Shown one piece after another: positions 23,391 to 35,787 of a stretch of DNA of 64,000 nt. A program made the position numbers and the translations under genes. The DNA comes from Distichodus sexfasciatus. Taxonomy: Eukaryota; Chordata; Actinopteri; Characiformes; Distichodontidae. The first letter of the stretch is position 1. Every line of letters starts with the position of its first letter. The DNA lies in contig JAVGVS010000004.1 of assembly GCA_032718565.1 (NCBI GenBank), positions 9,588,083 through 9,652,082 of the forward strand, given 5' to 3'. Under the pieces are notes generated by a model. That model was given only the letters and a program-made list of their open reading frames with translations, searched no databases and was not told the DNA's origin.

Positions 23391-24270
23391 AGTTCTCATT
23401 TTAACAGTTAATGTGTTTAAAGAGAAGTAATAAGCATTTTTCATTCTAAGAGATAGCATGTTTAAAGAGAGATGCCTAGCATGCTTCATGTGTAAATTCT
23501 ATCAGCTCGCATAATTAACCAAAACCTGTTACAATGTTTCTTGCTAACTGAATACTAAGAAATCAGTAACATAAAAAACAGTTAGCATACTCCATGTTTG
23601 TTTAAAGTAAATACACAGATAAAAATATAGCTCAAATCAATTTTAAATATACTGTTTTGTGCTTGGTACATTAACACCAGTACCACCAATGCTGTTTTGA
23701 CATCAGCTAGATCAGAAAATGTAAAAGCAAACCTCATTGCTGTTAGAAATGAAGACGCCCGCTCACATGGTGGGAACCAGAGTGTAAAGTTGTTTGAGGG
23801 GAGCGTTGAAATCTCTTAGGACCCCAACACGTCCAATCCAGGGGCCCCTGCTTTAGTATTTACTTTACTTCCCAAAGCTTCAGTTCTCGCTCAACGAGTC
23901 AGCATACTTTCACCGAACAATGAAGCCTTCCCAGAAAAAAATGCTCATATCGGCTCACCTGGGGGTCGTAAATGTGGTAAGAAGAATGTGGTACAGTCAA
24001 AAAGACTGTATTGCCTCATTCACCCGTCTACTTTTTCTTAATTTTGTTCTTAAAAAAAGTTGCTAGGAAAAGTGTACATTGGATTCATGCAGCGTTGGGG
24101 GGTAGGTAGCTTAAATTAGTGGTGCTACTAATTCACCTACTTTTTCAGTAGCTTCTCAGTTGTGAAGCTATTTTAAAACACTAGCCTTCCTGTTTTTTTA
24201 TTACAAATAGCAGTTTAGCATTTTATATTACTTTTAATGAATTACATTTGATGAATTAATTTTCTTTAAG

Positions 24271-24460
24271 AGTAGCGTGCAGTTGGTCGCGTAACAGTTA
24301 GGGCATTCGTCATATGATGGGAAGGTCACCGATTCAAGTCCTGGAATAGTAAAGGTACCGCTGAGGCACTTATGAGCAAGGTATTGTCTCCAAGCACTGC
24401 TCACAGGGCACTGCGTGTCAGCTGCCCACTGCTCCTTCAAATTGCTCCTTCAAGTTGTGT
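24271..24460 (+). mobile_element. SINE family A copy
   Basis: Head 'ttggtcgcgtaacagttagg' and B box 'gattcaagtcc' are the clearest tRNA-like promoter of this family in the window. The 3' tail is missing. Confidence 0.7.
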
Positions 24461-24807
24461 ACAAGTTGTTCTTAATTAACATAGATAAACACTTTGCAAA
24501 TCCCAATAAAACAGTACATGATGCTGTAAATCAGAATGTTTAGTTGATAGAAACATGCCTAAATGTAATTATGAGCAATAAAAAAAAGGTTGCAAAATAA
24601 AGTGTAATTTTATTGTGGATTCATTCGTAAATGAACGTATATGGTAAAATAACTTCTACAATTTTAAACAGTGAAAATTGGCTACATTATGTGCTCAGTC
24701 TGATCTTATCCTCTTTTAATTTATAATAGTCATAATCAACGCCATAATAAGTTTCTCAATAGGTTCTGGCATTAGAGCAAAAGTGTTCTACTGTTGTCAT
24801 CAGTCAT

Positions 24808-25090
24808 TCTCTCTCTCTCTCCTCCATTCACACTCCCTCCTCATTTTCCTTTCTCAGTCTCTATATTTCTCTGTTTCTGTCTCCATCTTCCTCACTCATT
24901 TTCTCATCCCTCTCTTTCTCTTTTCTTCACTTTTTATCAGTCTCTCTTTCTCCCTCCTTCCCTCCCTCTCTTCACCTCAGTCTCTCTCTCTAAAATTCTC
25001 TCTCAGACTGTCTCTCCCTCTCTCTCTCTCCCTCTCCCTCCAATCACTCTTTCTTTCTTTCTATCTTTCTCTCTCTCTCTCCATCAGTTT
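24808..25090. repeat. CT-rich polypyrimidine tract
   Basis: About 280 bp of C/T on the + strand; Ser/Leu-rich frames over it are artefacts. Confidence 0.85.
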
Positions 25091-25294
25091 TCTTGCTCTT
25101 CGCCTTTCTCTTTGCCCCCATCCCCTATGAAAAATCAATGTTTTTTCGAGCCTGTAGGAAACAGAGAAATAACAAGAGAGTTCATGTGTTATTGTGCAAC
25201 AGACAGAAATAGAGCATGTATTTATAAAAAAACAGACTGTGGGAAAGTAAAGCCAAGCCAAGAGCGACATGAGCTCTGGAACAAGAAAATATGC

Positions 25295-25560
25295 ATTCAT
25301 CGTTTAATGCCAAGCCTGATTTAAATCCAAATGAACATGCTTTCCATATGCTCAGGAAGGAACTTAAAGGAACAAGCCAGAGCTGAAGGTGACTGCAGTA
25401 GAGGCTTGGCAGAGCATCGCCAGAGAAGATACTCAGGTGATGAATTACAGACCTCAAGCAGTCATTGCATGCAACAATGTACTAAACAAAACTGCATCAA
25501 TATACCTACCTTTCTTTTGTTTCAAACATTATGGTGTCCTGAGAAGTGATTTAAAGTACA
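25295..25560 (+). pseudogene. Tc1/mariner transposase 3' remnant
   Basis: After frame changes the + strand reads PDLNPNEHAFHMLRKELK, then the 'gcttggcagagcatcgccag' and 'cagtcattgcatgcaa' segments typical of the C-terminal third of fish Tc1-like transposases (the DDE catalytic region's end). Multiple stops; no N-terminal part is nearby. Confidence 0.6.
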
Positions 25561-26109
25561 TTTAAGTTTCACCATGCAGAAATTACAACACGTTTTATGC
25601 ATAGTGCCTCTTTTCAGTAAATGTGATGTAGGCAGATTTTACAGTCTTGATCCCAGCAACTGGAAAACTGTCCCACCTGCAGATGCTTCTTGCCAAAAAG
25701 TAATGCTGGATCGCAATAATTTTAATTCCTTCTTGACAAAAGGTTCCTTAAGAACTTTACAAACATTATATACAGTATATGCTCACACAAACTATATCAA
25801 TGGGAATAGTTACACCGTTTTCTATCAAGATGTACAAAGTATAAACACATTATTTTATTTCATGAATATACCCAGCTATTACATTTTATTGAATAATACC
25901 AGATAAATTCAAATCAGTTGTTTTGTTCTTAATTTCATTTATTTGCTTATGTTATGTGTTGTAAAAATAAGAACAAGTAAATGCTTTGACAGATTTATTG
26001 ACAATTATTATCTTTGGAAAATACAGACATTCAGCTAAACACAATTACAAAAGGATGGCAACGTCTTTAAAATAAGTTGAAAAAATAATTTAACATATAA
26101 ATGTAAAAA

Positions 26110-26114
26110 AAAAA

Positions 26115-26209
<95 letters not shown>

Positions 26210-26212
26210 CCT
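26110..26212. repeat. (TA)n microsatellite
   Basis: About 100 bp of alternating TA with two 'tgta' interruptions. Confidence 0.95.
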
Positions 26213-26604
26213 ACCAGAGTGGCAATTGTTATTTATTGGCTCACAAATTAGATTTTTTTTTTCTTCAAAAAGAAGATTATTTTAATATCTATCTGAATAC
26301 GATTTGCTATTAAATTGTTTTTATTTTGGTTTTGGAAACAAACATCAAAAAAACTTGTTATTTTAGCATTTAGGGTTTTGGTTTTAATTTGAAAAACAAA
26401 TGATTCTTGGATTCAACAGCTCTCAGTTTCAGGGCTGGATCAACTATAATAAGCAGAAACATCGATAAACACCCGTTAAGATTTCTCCTTTTTATCTTCT
26501 TACCCTTTTATCTTTTCCTATGTTTTTCAGCACACTGCAATCACACAATTTCTGAAACTGTATAGAAAACTGCTGTCGTGCTTGACACTAACCTACAGTA
26601 GACT

Positions 26605-26945
26605 TTTTGACTAGGTATGAACGATTATATCAGAATCATATCAGAATGATAATTGCTTTTTTAAGTCATCGGCATTGGACCAATACTTAGATCTGAACGA
26701 TATTTCCAGCCGATATTTGATGATACTTTCATGCTAGCTTGACTTGGTGCTGTGAGACATGGCGTTATTTTTGAGCCCAAATTCTGAGCATACAGTGGAA
26801 CTTAAGCAAAATATCTTCACTTTATGCGCTTAACTCTGCCTGCACTCACGCTCAAGTCTGCCTGTCGCGTTTATCGGCATCAGTATAAGCATGAAAAACA
26901 TCAGATATCGGTATTGGCCAATAATTTCCATGTCGTGCATCTATA
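26605..26945. mobile_element. probable hAT MITE with 'atcggcat/gatatcgg' motifs
   Basis: 'aggtatgaacgat' at 26613 is roughly mirrored by 'gtcgtgcatcta' at 26933. The interior has 'catcggcattgg' and 'atatcggtattggcc', as in the elements at 27697 and 31904. Ends and target duplication are not clear. Confidence 0.4.
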
Positions 26946-27459
26946 TTTTGACCTCAATAAAATGGTTTTGCATGATTCATTTACAGTGGATCATCAACGT
27001 GCACTGCAAGGATGACAGCAGATGAAAGAAGTTGGTGGTCCAAACATGGCGTTATCACATTTCACATCAAGTCCAACTTAAACCCAAGCGCACAAAAGAA
27101 AACGCACCCTCGGGTCAGAACTGAGCTTTACACCAGTGTCAGTGTTAGCAGCTTTTATATGGGACAGGAAGACAGCAGGTTCCCAGACAAAACAATGATC
27201 ATTTGTCACACACACAAACACACACACAAATATACACACAACAAAAAAGCATAGTATAAATGACTATTTTAGGAAACATAATTCTTCATAAATGTTGTGT
27301 ATATACAGTATATTTACCCTGCCTGAGTTTTTTTTTTTTGCATATTCATAAGAATTTGTAAGGAACTGTAATATCAGACAAAGATAACACAAGTAAATAA
27401 CAAATTGCAGTTTTTAAATGATGATTTCATTTATTAAGAGAAAAAGATATCAAAATCTA

Positions 27460-28903
27460 CTTGGCCTTATTTGAAAAAGTAATTGCTCTCACACTGCTCA
27501 ATCATGAATTAACTAACATTTTTGGAAAGCTGCCAGACCTGTTTCATCAAGAAATAACTGAAATAGTGATTTTCTGACAAAGTGAAGTAGGTTAAAAGAT
27601 CTGAAAAAGCAACACATCATGCCACAATCTAAAGAAACTCAGGAGCAGCTGAGAAACAAAGCCATTTACATCTATCAGTCTGGAAAGTGTTACAAAGTAG
27701 AGATGGGCCGATACCACTTTTTTATGTCCAATACTGATACCGATATTGTAAATTTGGATATCTGCCGATACCGATACAAATCCGATGCTTTAAAATGTCT
27801 GAAAACATGACTGAGATTATTGTTATGCTTAAAGAAGTGCTTGATTTAAATACTGATTGATATTGATTTAAATTGTTCGTTTAGACATATATTTCTTCTT
27901 TCTTATTAATTACACTACAACATTATAAAATTGAAAGAAAATTTGATCAATTCAAAATGAAATACTGAAGTTTGTCATTTGGACCCAATTTGGCCTAATA
28001 AATGAGCTGCTTTTGCAGAGAACTACATTTCCCACAATCCTCTGGGCGTGCCCCGGAGCCGCGTCACAATGATACGTTGGGCGCACGTTCCAGAATAAAT
28101 GATGGAAAATCTATGGGAAAATATAAATAAACAGCAAAATTGTGAGTAGAATGCTGGTTGTGGTTATTTATCAGCTAAATTTTGGTTTGTGTCTGTAATA
28201 AAGGCGACATTTTGACCGAACTGGAGCGTTTTAGCGAGTAATGGCAATGGAGTAATGCATGCAGTCTTTAACACAGCGCGCGTGTTTAACTTTTTGGAAA
28301 ATTTGCGTCCCATCACATCTAGCGTAAAACTAACAGAGCATTTCATAAAAATATCTTCTAACCAGCAGTCAAGCATGGTGGTGGTAGTAGTGTGATGGTC
28401 TGGGGCTGCTTTGCTGGATCAGGACCTGGACGTCTGGCTGTAATTGATGAAACCATGAATTTTCCTCCCTACCAGGAATTCCTGAAGTTCAAGCACTTTT
28501 GGATTATGCAGCTGGACAATGATCCAAAACACACTAGCAAGTCCACCTCTGAATGGTTAAAAAAAAAAACGTTTTGGAGTGGCCTAGTCAAAGTCTGGAC
28601 TTAAATCCAAATGAGATGTTTGGCATGACAAACAGGCAGTACGTGCTCGAAAACTCTCCAGTGTGGCTGAATTAAAACAACTTTGCAAAGGAGAGGAGTT
28701 CAGAATTCCTCTACAGCAATGTGCAAGACTCATTGTGAGTTATTGCAGTTATTAGATTTAGGGTCGCAATTACTTTTTCACATAGGGCCAAGGAGATTAA
28801 AATTAAAAATTAAATTTGTTTGATGATCTGAAACACGTAACTGTGACAAATCTGAAAAAAAAAAGAAATCAGAAAGGGGACAAATACTTTTTCACAGCAC
28901 AGT
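27460..28903 (+). mobile_element. Tc1 transposon remnant with nested insertion
   Basis: A left inner end 'ggccttatttgaaaaagtaa' matches the reverse complement of 28770-28790, and the outer right end is 'actttttcacagcacagtg'. A start-like MPQSKETQEQLRNK plus YQSGKCYK (27619-27697) is a Tc1 transposase N-terminus. After the insertion, HGGGSSVMVWGCFAGSGPGR (28373-28432) and NDPKHTSK (28518 onward) are the catalytic-core segments. Frameshifts and stops kill the gene. Confidence 0.75.
27697..28320. mobile_element. hAT-like element nested in Tc1
   Basis: It lies exactly between the N-terminal and catalytic parts of the Tc1 copy. It starts AGATGGGCCGATACC and ends CCCATCACATCT, with 'gccgataccgatacaaatcc' inside. 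The interior carries the repeat also seen at 21630-21870. Confidence 0.6.
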
Positions 28904-30359
28904 GCAGTAGTAGGCTAGCACAACTTATTGCATGTTTTATGATTACTTCTCTTGTTTAACAAATCCAAGTGAAATAAGTAACAGTGTTTTACTATACTGA
29001 ATGCATCGTCTATAGCCGGTGTTCAGTTTAGAAGAGGACGGCTTTTCTCCGTTTGACCTTTCACAGTGTGCTGTGTCAGTGCTGTTCCATTCATGTCTGA
29101 TTGCTTCCCACAACTAGTGAGTGCTCCTAAATTATCTGCCATTAAGTGTGGCCTTGATGTGTGCCAATGTGGAACTTAACTGGACACTAATTAAATTGAG
29201 GTTAATGAGCCTACAACTAGACGCTGCCTGCTCTCATCAACCATCCCATACTAAAATGTGCACTTGATGTAGCCTAAACAATATTGTGTTACTCGTTTAC
29301 TTCCTGCTTGTTGCACTTGTATTTGTTCAAATAAAAAAGTATGTACAGAAATGTGATAAAACTCATATCTCTCTGGTTTCTATCTGGTTTATAATTTAAT
29401 ACAAATTACAGCCTAGAGCCAAGAGTGGATCTCTGCCTCTGACACTAACCAGAACACACAATCAGGATACTAAGGCTCAAATCCACCCGAGGTTGGGTTT
29501 AGCAGGACAGCTGCATGTTTTATTTAAAGTCTAATGTAAGGGACGTTCTTGAGGTTTTAGAATTGAAAATTTGAATTATTTTCATCTCATGCGCTGCTCT
29601 AATCTAACCCTAACCCTAACCCTTTGTGAGCTGGCGTCTGATATTAAATTACCAAATGGCAGCTGGTGTTCACGCGTGAGAGAGAGAGAGATAATTAAGT
29701 GCAATTGCTTTCTTGGTGGAGTTGTTCACTTGAATAATTTCTTATGTTTTAACTTTTTGGACTTGTTACAACATTTTGTTTTTCCATTTCTTCCGTGTTT
29801 TGCGTGGGTGTAAGTGTGTGCGCTTGGCACATAGGTGAAATATTTATGACCCGTGCAAAGATATAGAAACAAAGGTGTCTATACACGTGTGTGTGTGAGA
29901 GAGAGTGAGTGTTTAAGATAAGACATGGTCATGACTTTTTGCCCCTTCTATCCTTTGTAGCAGTTTTTCAAACCTTTTTGAAAGGCGATGTTCAAAACTC
30001 AGGGGAGAAATGCAGGACGTTCAAAGGCACGAAGTAAATCACCTGGACGGGAAACTATATGAAGCGGTCATGTAGTTGAAGCGGACAGGTGCCGCTAAAG
30101 ACAAAAGGGTGCACACACACACACAGACACATTTCGACTGACGCGAAATTAGTTTCACTTATTTACCATAAATCTTCAGTGCCATAGGTTGCTCTTCTTA
30201 AACCACACACGTGCACACACACATACCGCAAAGTGACCACAAACCTGACCAGCGTAAAACAGATACCAGATACCAGCATCTTGCTAAAACAGTTTTGAAT
30301 TGAATATACTGTATATATTTTTATTTGCAATGAAAGGGAATGGTTACAGGTTAAGTCAG

Positions 30360-30795
30360 AACTGTCTAAATGTCACCTGATCTCTAAGACTACAGTTGCA
30401 TTTATTTTCTTAACCAGAACCTGACACCACTACTTGTATATAACACACACTTATGAAAACTCTTCCACGTAGTTACCAACCTGCCATTTTACACTTATAT
30501 TCACATTTATGCCTTATATGCCCTCCATCTGCCTTAAAGAACTGTAATATGCACATGTACAGTCACTGTGCACAAACCTTTAAAGATTTTCTCTATTTCT
30601 ATATTTATATTGAATATGTATATTTTTATTCTTACTCTTTAGTTTATTGTAAGATTCTCAACTTAACCTGTAAACTTTTTACATTCTAAATTCTATTTTT
30701 TGTTATTTACACATTTTTGATTACTCAGGGTACATTTCAATATATATTGTATTTGTATAACAACGTAAGTGACAAATAAAGAATCTTGAATCATG
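30360..30795 (+). repeat. LINE-like 3' tail
   Basis: Ends 'gtgacaaataaagaatcttg', a common 3' terminus of fish LINEs and LINE-mobilised repeats. It includes 'aatatgcacatgtacagt', also seen near 1175 in ngfr. No reverse transcriptase is attached. Confidence 0.45.
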
Positions 30796-31099
30796 GAAAA
30801 GTGCTGACTTTAAATTGTACTTCCATGTTTAGCTGCTCATGTTAGCAGGGTCAAGTAAAGTTCCCAGCCGCCCTGCAGCTCACTGAATAAAGACTGAAAT
30901 CAGATCTGGACTCACTGAGATTTTGGGCAGAAATCAGAGCACCTGGCTGACACCAATGCCATTCAGTGTGTAAGTTGGTCATTTGAAAAAGGAATGACCA
31001 TTCAAAAACAAAGTAAAGAACAAAAAATACAGCCACAAGATTAAGATAACCTATGAAGCCTTGAAACCATTTTTTCACTCTAGAAAAGTGATCTACAGT

Positions 31100-31230
31100 C
31101 AGTTCGCCAAGTGGAAAGCTGGTATTTTTTTTATTTCAACTGATCAGACAAGCTTCTAATTTTTATTCAGATGATCAAACCACTGTCAGTTTATCTGATC
31201 AGTTGAAAAAATACTGCTTTTCCTATTTGA
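31100..31230. repeat. imperfect inverted repeat around 'caactgatcaga'
   Basis: 'tttcaactgatcaga' (about 31134) and 'tctgatcagttgaaaa' (about 31194) form arms of about 25 bp with poly-T outside. Possibly a small foldback element. Confidence 0.5.
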
Positions 31231-31903
31231 GAAAAGAATATTTGGGTCACCTCTGTTGTTGCAGATGAGAGCAGGTGTACTTCAAGCCAATCTGGGGGTT
31301 ACAGCGCCTTCAAGTGGAGATTTAACGTCCATGTTCATAACAGTGAACCTCATTCACCAATATTTTGTTTTTTCTTAATTTTGTTCTTAAGAAAGTTAAG
31401 ACGTTTAAAGAGTATAACCACTGTAGAACTGAAGAAAAGCCAACACGCTAAAGTTTTGCACAAACAGGAATGCAATAAAATTTGTGTAACAGTGCCCTTC
31501 ACTTCTCATAGTTTTTGTATATAACTAAGAACAACTCTTAAATCAGAAAACATTGCTGATTCTCAGATTCTTGTGCTGAAAAATGTGGTTATATAATTTC
31601 AGATATATTTATAAAAATATATATTTATTTTACACATGGTTTTTCAGCAGCCCTCATTTTTGTCATCTAACAGAAAGTCTCTGATTACAGGGAATGGTGA
31701 GCATGTGCTCTTGTCTCTTTGTCTATTTTCCTGCTGTTCAGATCTTTTCCCTATTCATTCCGTATCTTTGATGTCTCTCCATCCCTGATAGTCGATACTC
31801 AAGCCTGGAGTGAAGAATAGCTGTGTGGGTTTTTGGTACTCTGCGCTGAACTGAGGATCTTGAACTCTTTGGCCTAAATGCAGATGAAGTAAAATGTCAT
31901 TTC

Positions 31904-33126
31904 TAGGGATGTACCGATCGTTCGGCCAGCGATAGGAATCGGCCGATTTTTGGCCTGATCGGTGATCGGCCGATCACTCACACGTATTGCCGATTTCAAA
32001 CCGATCTTGCGCATGCGCATTACTTGCAGCGTACTTCAGACAGCGTTCACATGTACGCTCAACGGAGGCGTTTCTCATTCACTGTGAATGGGGTGACATC
32101 GTGCGGCGACGAAATGAGTTTTGGGTGCGTGAGTACGGCGTCACATCAACGCCACAACTAGAGCGCGCAAAATGGCTTGCCGCAAAAAATTCGCGGGCGT
32201 AAATTTCAAAGTCGCGCGCGCAAATGTGAAACTCGAGAGCACAAATTTAAGAATCGAGTGCGCGGTTTGATAATATTGCGCGCGAACTGTATTTTTTCTC
32301 TTGCGAATGTCTTTTTCCTGTGGATGTGTTAAATGTTCTCGCGCGTGAAGTACATTACCGACCAGCGGCTTTTTTTTGCTCGAGTGAGATTTCTGCGCGC
32401 GCGGTTTGAAAGGGGGCGGGGTTTTGGCAGTTTGGGGGCGGGGTTTTGGCAGCTTCTACCTGCGAATCCTATTGGCCGATGGCTCCTGGTCTTGTGATTG
32501 ACTGCTCACTACAGACAGTTTTTACAGAAAATTATAATTATAATTTAATAGTTAGGTCTTACACGTTTAATAAGCACGCAATCAGTGGCTCCCCTTGCCC
32601 ACTTGTCTGTCCCCAGTTCAACATAAACACAGATGCACAAGTCAATCACTAGATGATCAGCCGTTTTCCATAGTTGAGGACACAGGCTTCAGAAATCTGA
32701 TAAATCACCTCTGCCCAAAATACACAGTGCCAAGTAGGCGTTACTTTTCGGACGTCGAGTTACCGGAGTTGTTACATTTTACAAGTTACATTTTATTTAT
32801 TTAAATTAGCAAAGAAAATTTGTTATGAAAATAAAGCATTATATTAACGAAAATTAGATTTTTGTTTGTATTTGCTGTAGAGCTGCCACTATTATATGTC
32901 ACTATTATAAAAGTAACTAGTAAACAGGGAAAGTAACTACCGCGTTACATTAAAAAAGTTGAAACCCATTTTTTTGTGTTGATGTTGTGGACTACTCGCA
33001 GCAGCTGTAATTTTCTGTTATCTGGGAAAGAAATCGGTATCGGAAAAATCGGTATCAGCCTGCTCACACTTACAAAAAAATCGGTAATCGGAATCGGCCA
33101 AGAAAATTGCAATCGGTGCATCCCTA
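31904..33126. mobile_element. 1.2-kb nonautonomous hAT element
   Basis: Termini TAGGGATGTACCGATCG and ATCGGTGCATCCCTA are inverted repeats. Flanks gtcatttc (31896-31903) and atcatttc (33127-33134) form a 7/8-matching 8-bp target duplication, typical of hAT. Repeated 'atcggtatcgg' motifs lie near both ends, and a CpG-dense core at 32190-32420. No transposase is recognisable. Confidence 0.8.
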
Positions 33127-33264
33127 ATCATTTCAGTTCAAAAACCACCTATTTTTTTTAGCTTTCTTATATTGCCTCTCATAGTGTGCTTCATATTTCA
33201 ACAGGATGGCTCAATCATAATTACTAACAGTTTTTACCTTTCATACAACCTTTCAGCCATAGTC

Positions 33265-34030
33265 TTGGTGACAATCCCTGAACACGGTGGTGGACACCAG
33301 CAGTGAGGGGAGCCATCAGGCTGAAGAAGGAGGCCTTCCGGACTTGGCTGTCTATTGCGACTCCGGAAGTAGCTGACAGGTACAGGCGGACTAAGCAGAG
33401 TGCAGCTATGCAGTAGCAGAAGCATAAACTCAGGCATGGGAATAGTTTTGGAGAGGCCATGGAAAATGACTTTTGGTTGGGCCCGAAGGCATTCTGGAAA
33501 ACTATCCGAAGACTCAGGAGGGAGAAGCAGTGCTTTGTTCAGGTTGTGTACAGCAGGGCTGCAGGGATAGATGAGCAGTGGAAGGAGTACTTTGGGGATC
33601 TCCTGAATCCTGCAGACACACCCCTGTGTGGAGGAGGCAGAGCCAGGGGACTCAGGGTGGGGATGTCACACCTTTTCAACGTACCGTGGAGGCAGGGGGC
33701 AGTACCATTGGATTGGCAGAACTGAGTGGTGGTCCCCATATTAAAGAAAGGGGACCGGAGGATGTTCCCCAACTTTCAAGGGATCACACTCCTCAGCACG
33801 AGGACAAGCCCTCGTGGTGTTCTATGGGAGGTGCTCCAGGAGTATGGGCTATCAGGCCTGCTGATACTGGCTGTTTAGTCCATGTATAAACAGAGCGAGA
33901 GTTTAATTCATATTGCCAGCTTTAAGTCAGACTTGTTCTCAGTGGATGTTGGACTCCGCCAGGGCTGCCCTTCATCTTTGCTTTTTACAGATGATGTGGT
34001 CCTTCTGGCCTTGTCGAGTTGTGATCTCCA
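33265..34030 (+). pseudogene. LINE reverse transcriptase remnant
   Basis: Across frameshifts the + strand gives FWKTIRRLRREKQC, DEQWKEYFGDLLNPADTP, AVPLDWQN, a VPILKKGDRR segment, GVLWEVLQEYG, VGLRQGCPSS and FTDDVVLLA. These follow the order of non-LTR reverse transcriptase motifs, the last being the F-x-DD active-site box. Large internal deletions and stops; clade not assigned. Confidence 0.8.
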
Positions 34031-34254
34031 TTTTTGAATTACAGCATTGTACTGTAAATATGAAATACAGTTAGCTTGCTGTAAAAATATAGATCATGGC
34101 ACCTTCCGTATCATACTGTAAATTAATACCGAAATTAAATGTGTGCCAGAATAGCAGCAGTTTGGAGTGACAGTACTGTTCAGTTCGTAAACATTATTCA
34201 TTCATTTTTTTACTGAGACAGTTTCAGTGCAACATGAATGAGATTGTCTGTACA

Positions 34255-34976
34255 GCAGCGTGTGCATCACAAAGACAGTGATGTGTAAAGTGCACGGTGC
34301 AACAGAGTCAGTTCACAGTCGGCGTGATGGCTTGTGGGAAAAAGCTATCACACATTCTGGTGGATCGAGTCTAATTCCAGCCGATCAAAATTGTAATTGT
34401 AATTCTGATCTCTTGACTGCTGCTACATTTGCTGCAATATTTGCACAATTTTTGCACTACCGCTACATATTTGCACAACTATTGAACACTGAATATACAT
34501 ATCACTGGTCACCTTCTAACAGACTGTACCTGCACAAATGATTGAAAGTATTGCACAGGCTCTAGTTCTCCACTGCTGTTATAATATCTGCACAAACTTG
34601 ATCCAACTTGAATGTTAGTCAGACATTCTAAAAGATACTGTTTTATTTAATAGACTGTCGGTATAGAAATCTTTCTGTTACAGAGCTCATGCACGTTCAG
34701 TGTAAGAGACAAACTCCTAAGACCATAACTGTAGGTTGATTACTGCATCCTAATTTTCTCTTTCTACTTGTATTTCTAGTTTAATGTTTATATTTAATAC
34801 TCCATTTCTAGTTTAAAGTGCATATTTCATATTCTATTTGTATTTTGTTTATTTATGTGCCTTAATTGTTCTTTGTTGTTTGCACTGTTAAAGCTGGAGC
34901 CACGTCGTCTCGTCTCTGTATACTTGTACACTATATAGCAGAGATAACAATAAAGTTTACTTTGACTTTTGACTTA
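34255..34976 (+). repeat. LINE-type 3' UTR/tail, shared with 50930-51285
   Basis: Both regions contain 'ggagccacgtcgtct', 'gtacttgtaca'-type sequence and end 'aagtttactttgactttt', preceded by repeated 'tttctagtttaaa' blocks. Here the tail follows the reverse transcriptase remnant at 33265-34030 in the same orientation. Confidence 0.65.
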
Positions 34977-35482
34977 CACCTTTTTTACAGTATTCAAAAA
35001 ACTTGTGTTGGTCACATAATGGCCACAGCATTTAAAACTCAAATTTCTATCCAAAATTACACCAAGATTTCTAACATAATTTAACAGCCCCTTGGGGTCT
35101 ATGATCACATCTTTTATTTTCATATCTTTTTTTTAAACATTGCATTAAAAATTATTCTACAACATTAAGAACATAACTTTTAACTGGGTATCTTCGGCAT
35201 GACAATGAAAAGCAACAGCGTACTTCCCATGAAGATTTCTAAGACGTAGCATGTTCAGAAAACATGCATAATTAGGAAAAAAAATTAAGGTTTGTTTTAT
35301 ATTGTGCAAGCTGCAAAAGCAGTTTTGACAATGAGATTCAAGCTTCAGAATTCAAAGATCTTGGCAGTTATATTGCTGATATCATCAAACTCAATTTTAA
35401 CAGATTTAATGCATAATTAACTCATTCACCTTAACATTCGCCCCAATTAAGTTTTGCTCCGAGTCAGTTTGTTTAAGACAGG

Positions 35483-35488
35483 TTTATT
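35483..35488 (-). terminator. candidate polyadenylation signal
   Basis: AATAAA on the minus strand about 245 nt beyond the tectorin-like stop codon. Position is plausible; use is unproven. Confidence 0.25.
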
Positions 35489-35733
35489 TCAGCAGGAAGA
35501 TATGTAATCATACATCATATTACATTAAAGAGGAATACATTTTCAAATCATTTGTTACATATATTTAATCATTTGAAGAGGATATCAGCATGCAGTTTAA
35601 TTTAAGTCATAAGTGCTTTAAATTTCATTATTAATTTGCAAGTAAATATGACACCCTGATTAAGAATAATTGAGAAAAGAATAGTGAACTTTCAACCGAC
35701 AAATCAGAAGCTGAGGGAAATGGAAGCTCTGTC

Positions 35734-35787
35734 TCAGAAGGCCACAGAGTGACGTCGTCTCCTGCTGACGCGTCCGGGTTTGCATTG
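35734..35787 (-). CDS. last exon: furin-like site and stop
   Basis: After 'ttctccctcag' the phase-0 frame reads QCKPGRVSRRRRHSVAF and stops at TGA (35736-35734). RRRR at 35763-35752 is a furin-type consensus cleavage site as found just after ZP domains. Known ZP proteins normally continue into a hydrophobic patch and a membrane or GPI anchor, and here only six residues follow. The +1 frame stays open for about 35 more codons with a hydrophobic tail (see findings). Confidence 0.8.
   Translation of the reverse strand, partial: QCKPGRVSRRRRHSVAF

Noticed and set aside
24271..24330. A tRNA gene, from A- and B-box-like sequence
   Set aside because: The stretch does not fold into a full cloverleaf with an anticodon stem, and it recurs as the head of a dispersed SINE, so it is a SINE promoter.
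25574..25906. 110-codon frame on the + strand
   Set aside because: No recognised motif, next to a Tc1 relic, AT-rich codons and no splice or promoter context; most likely chance.
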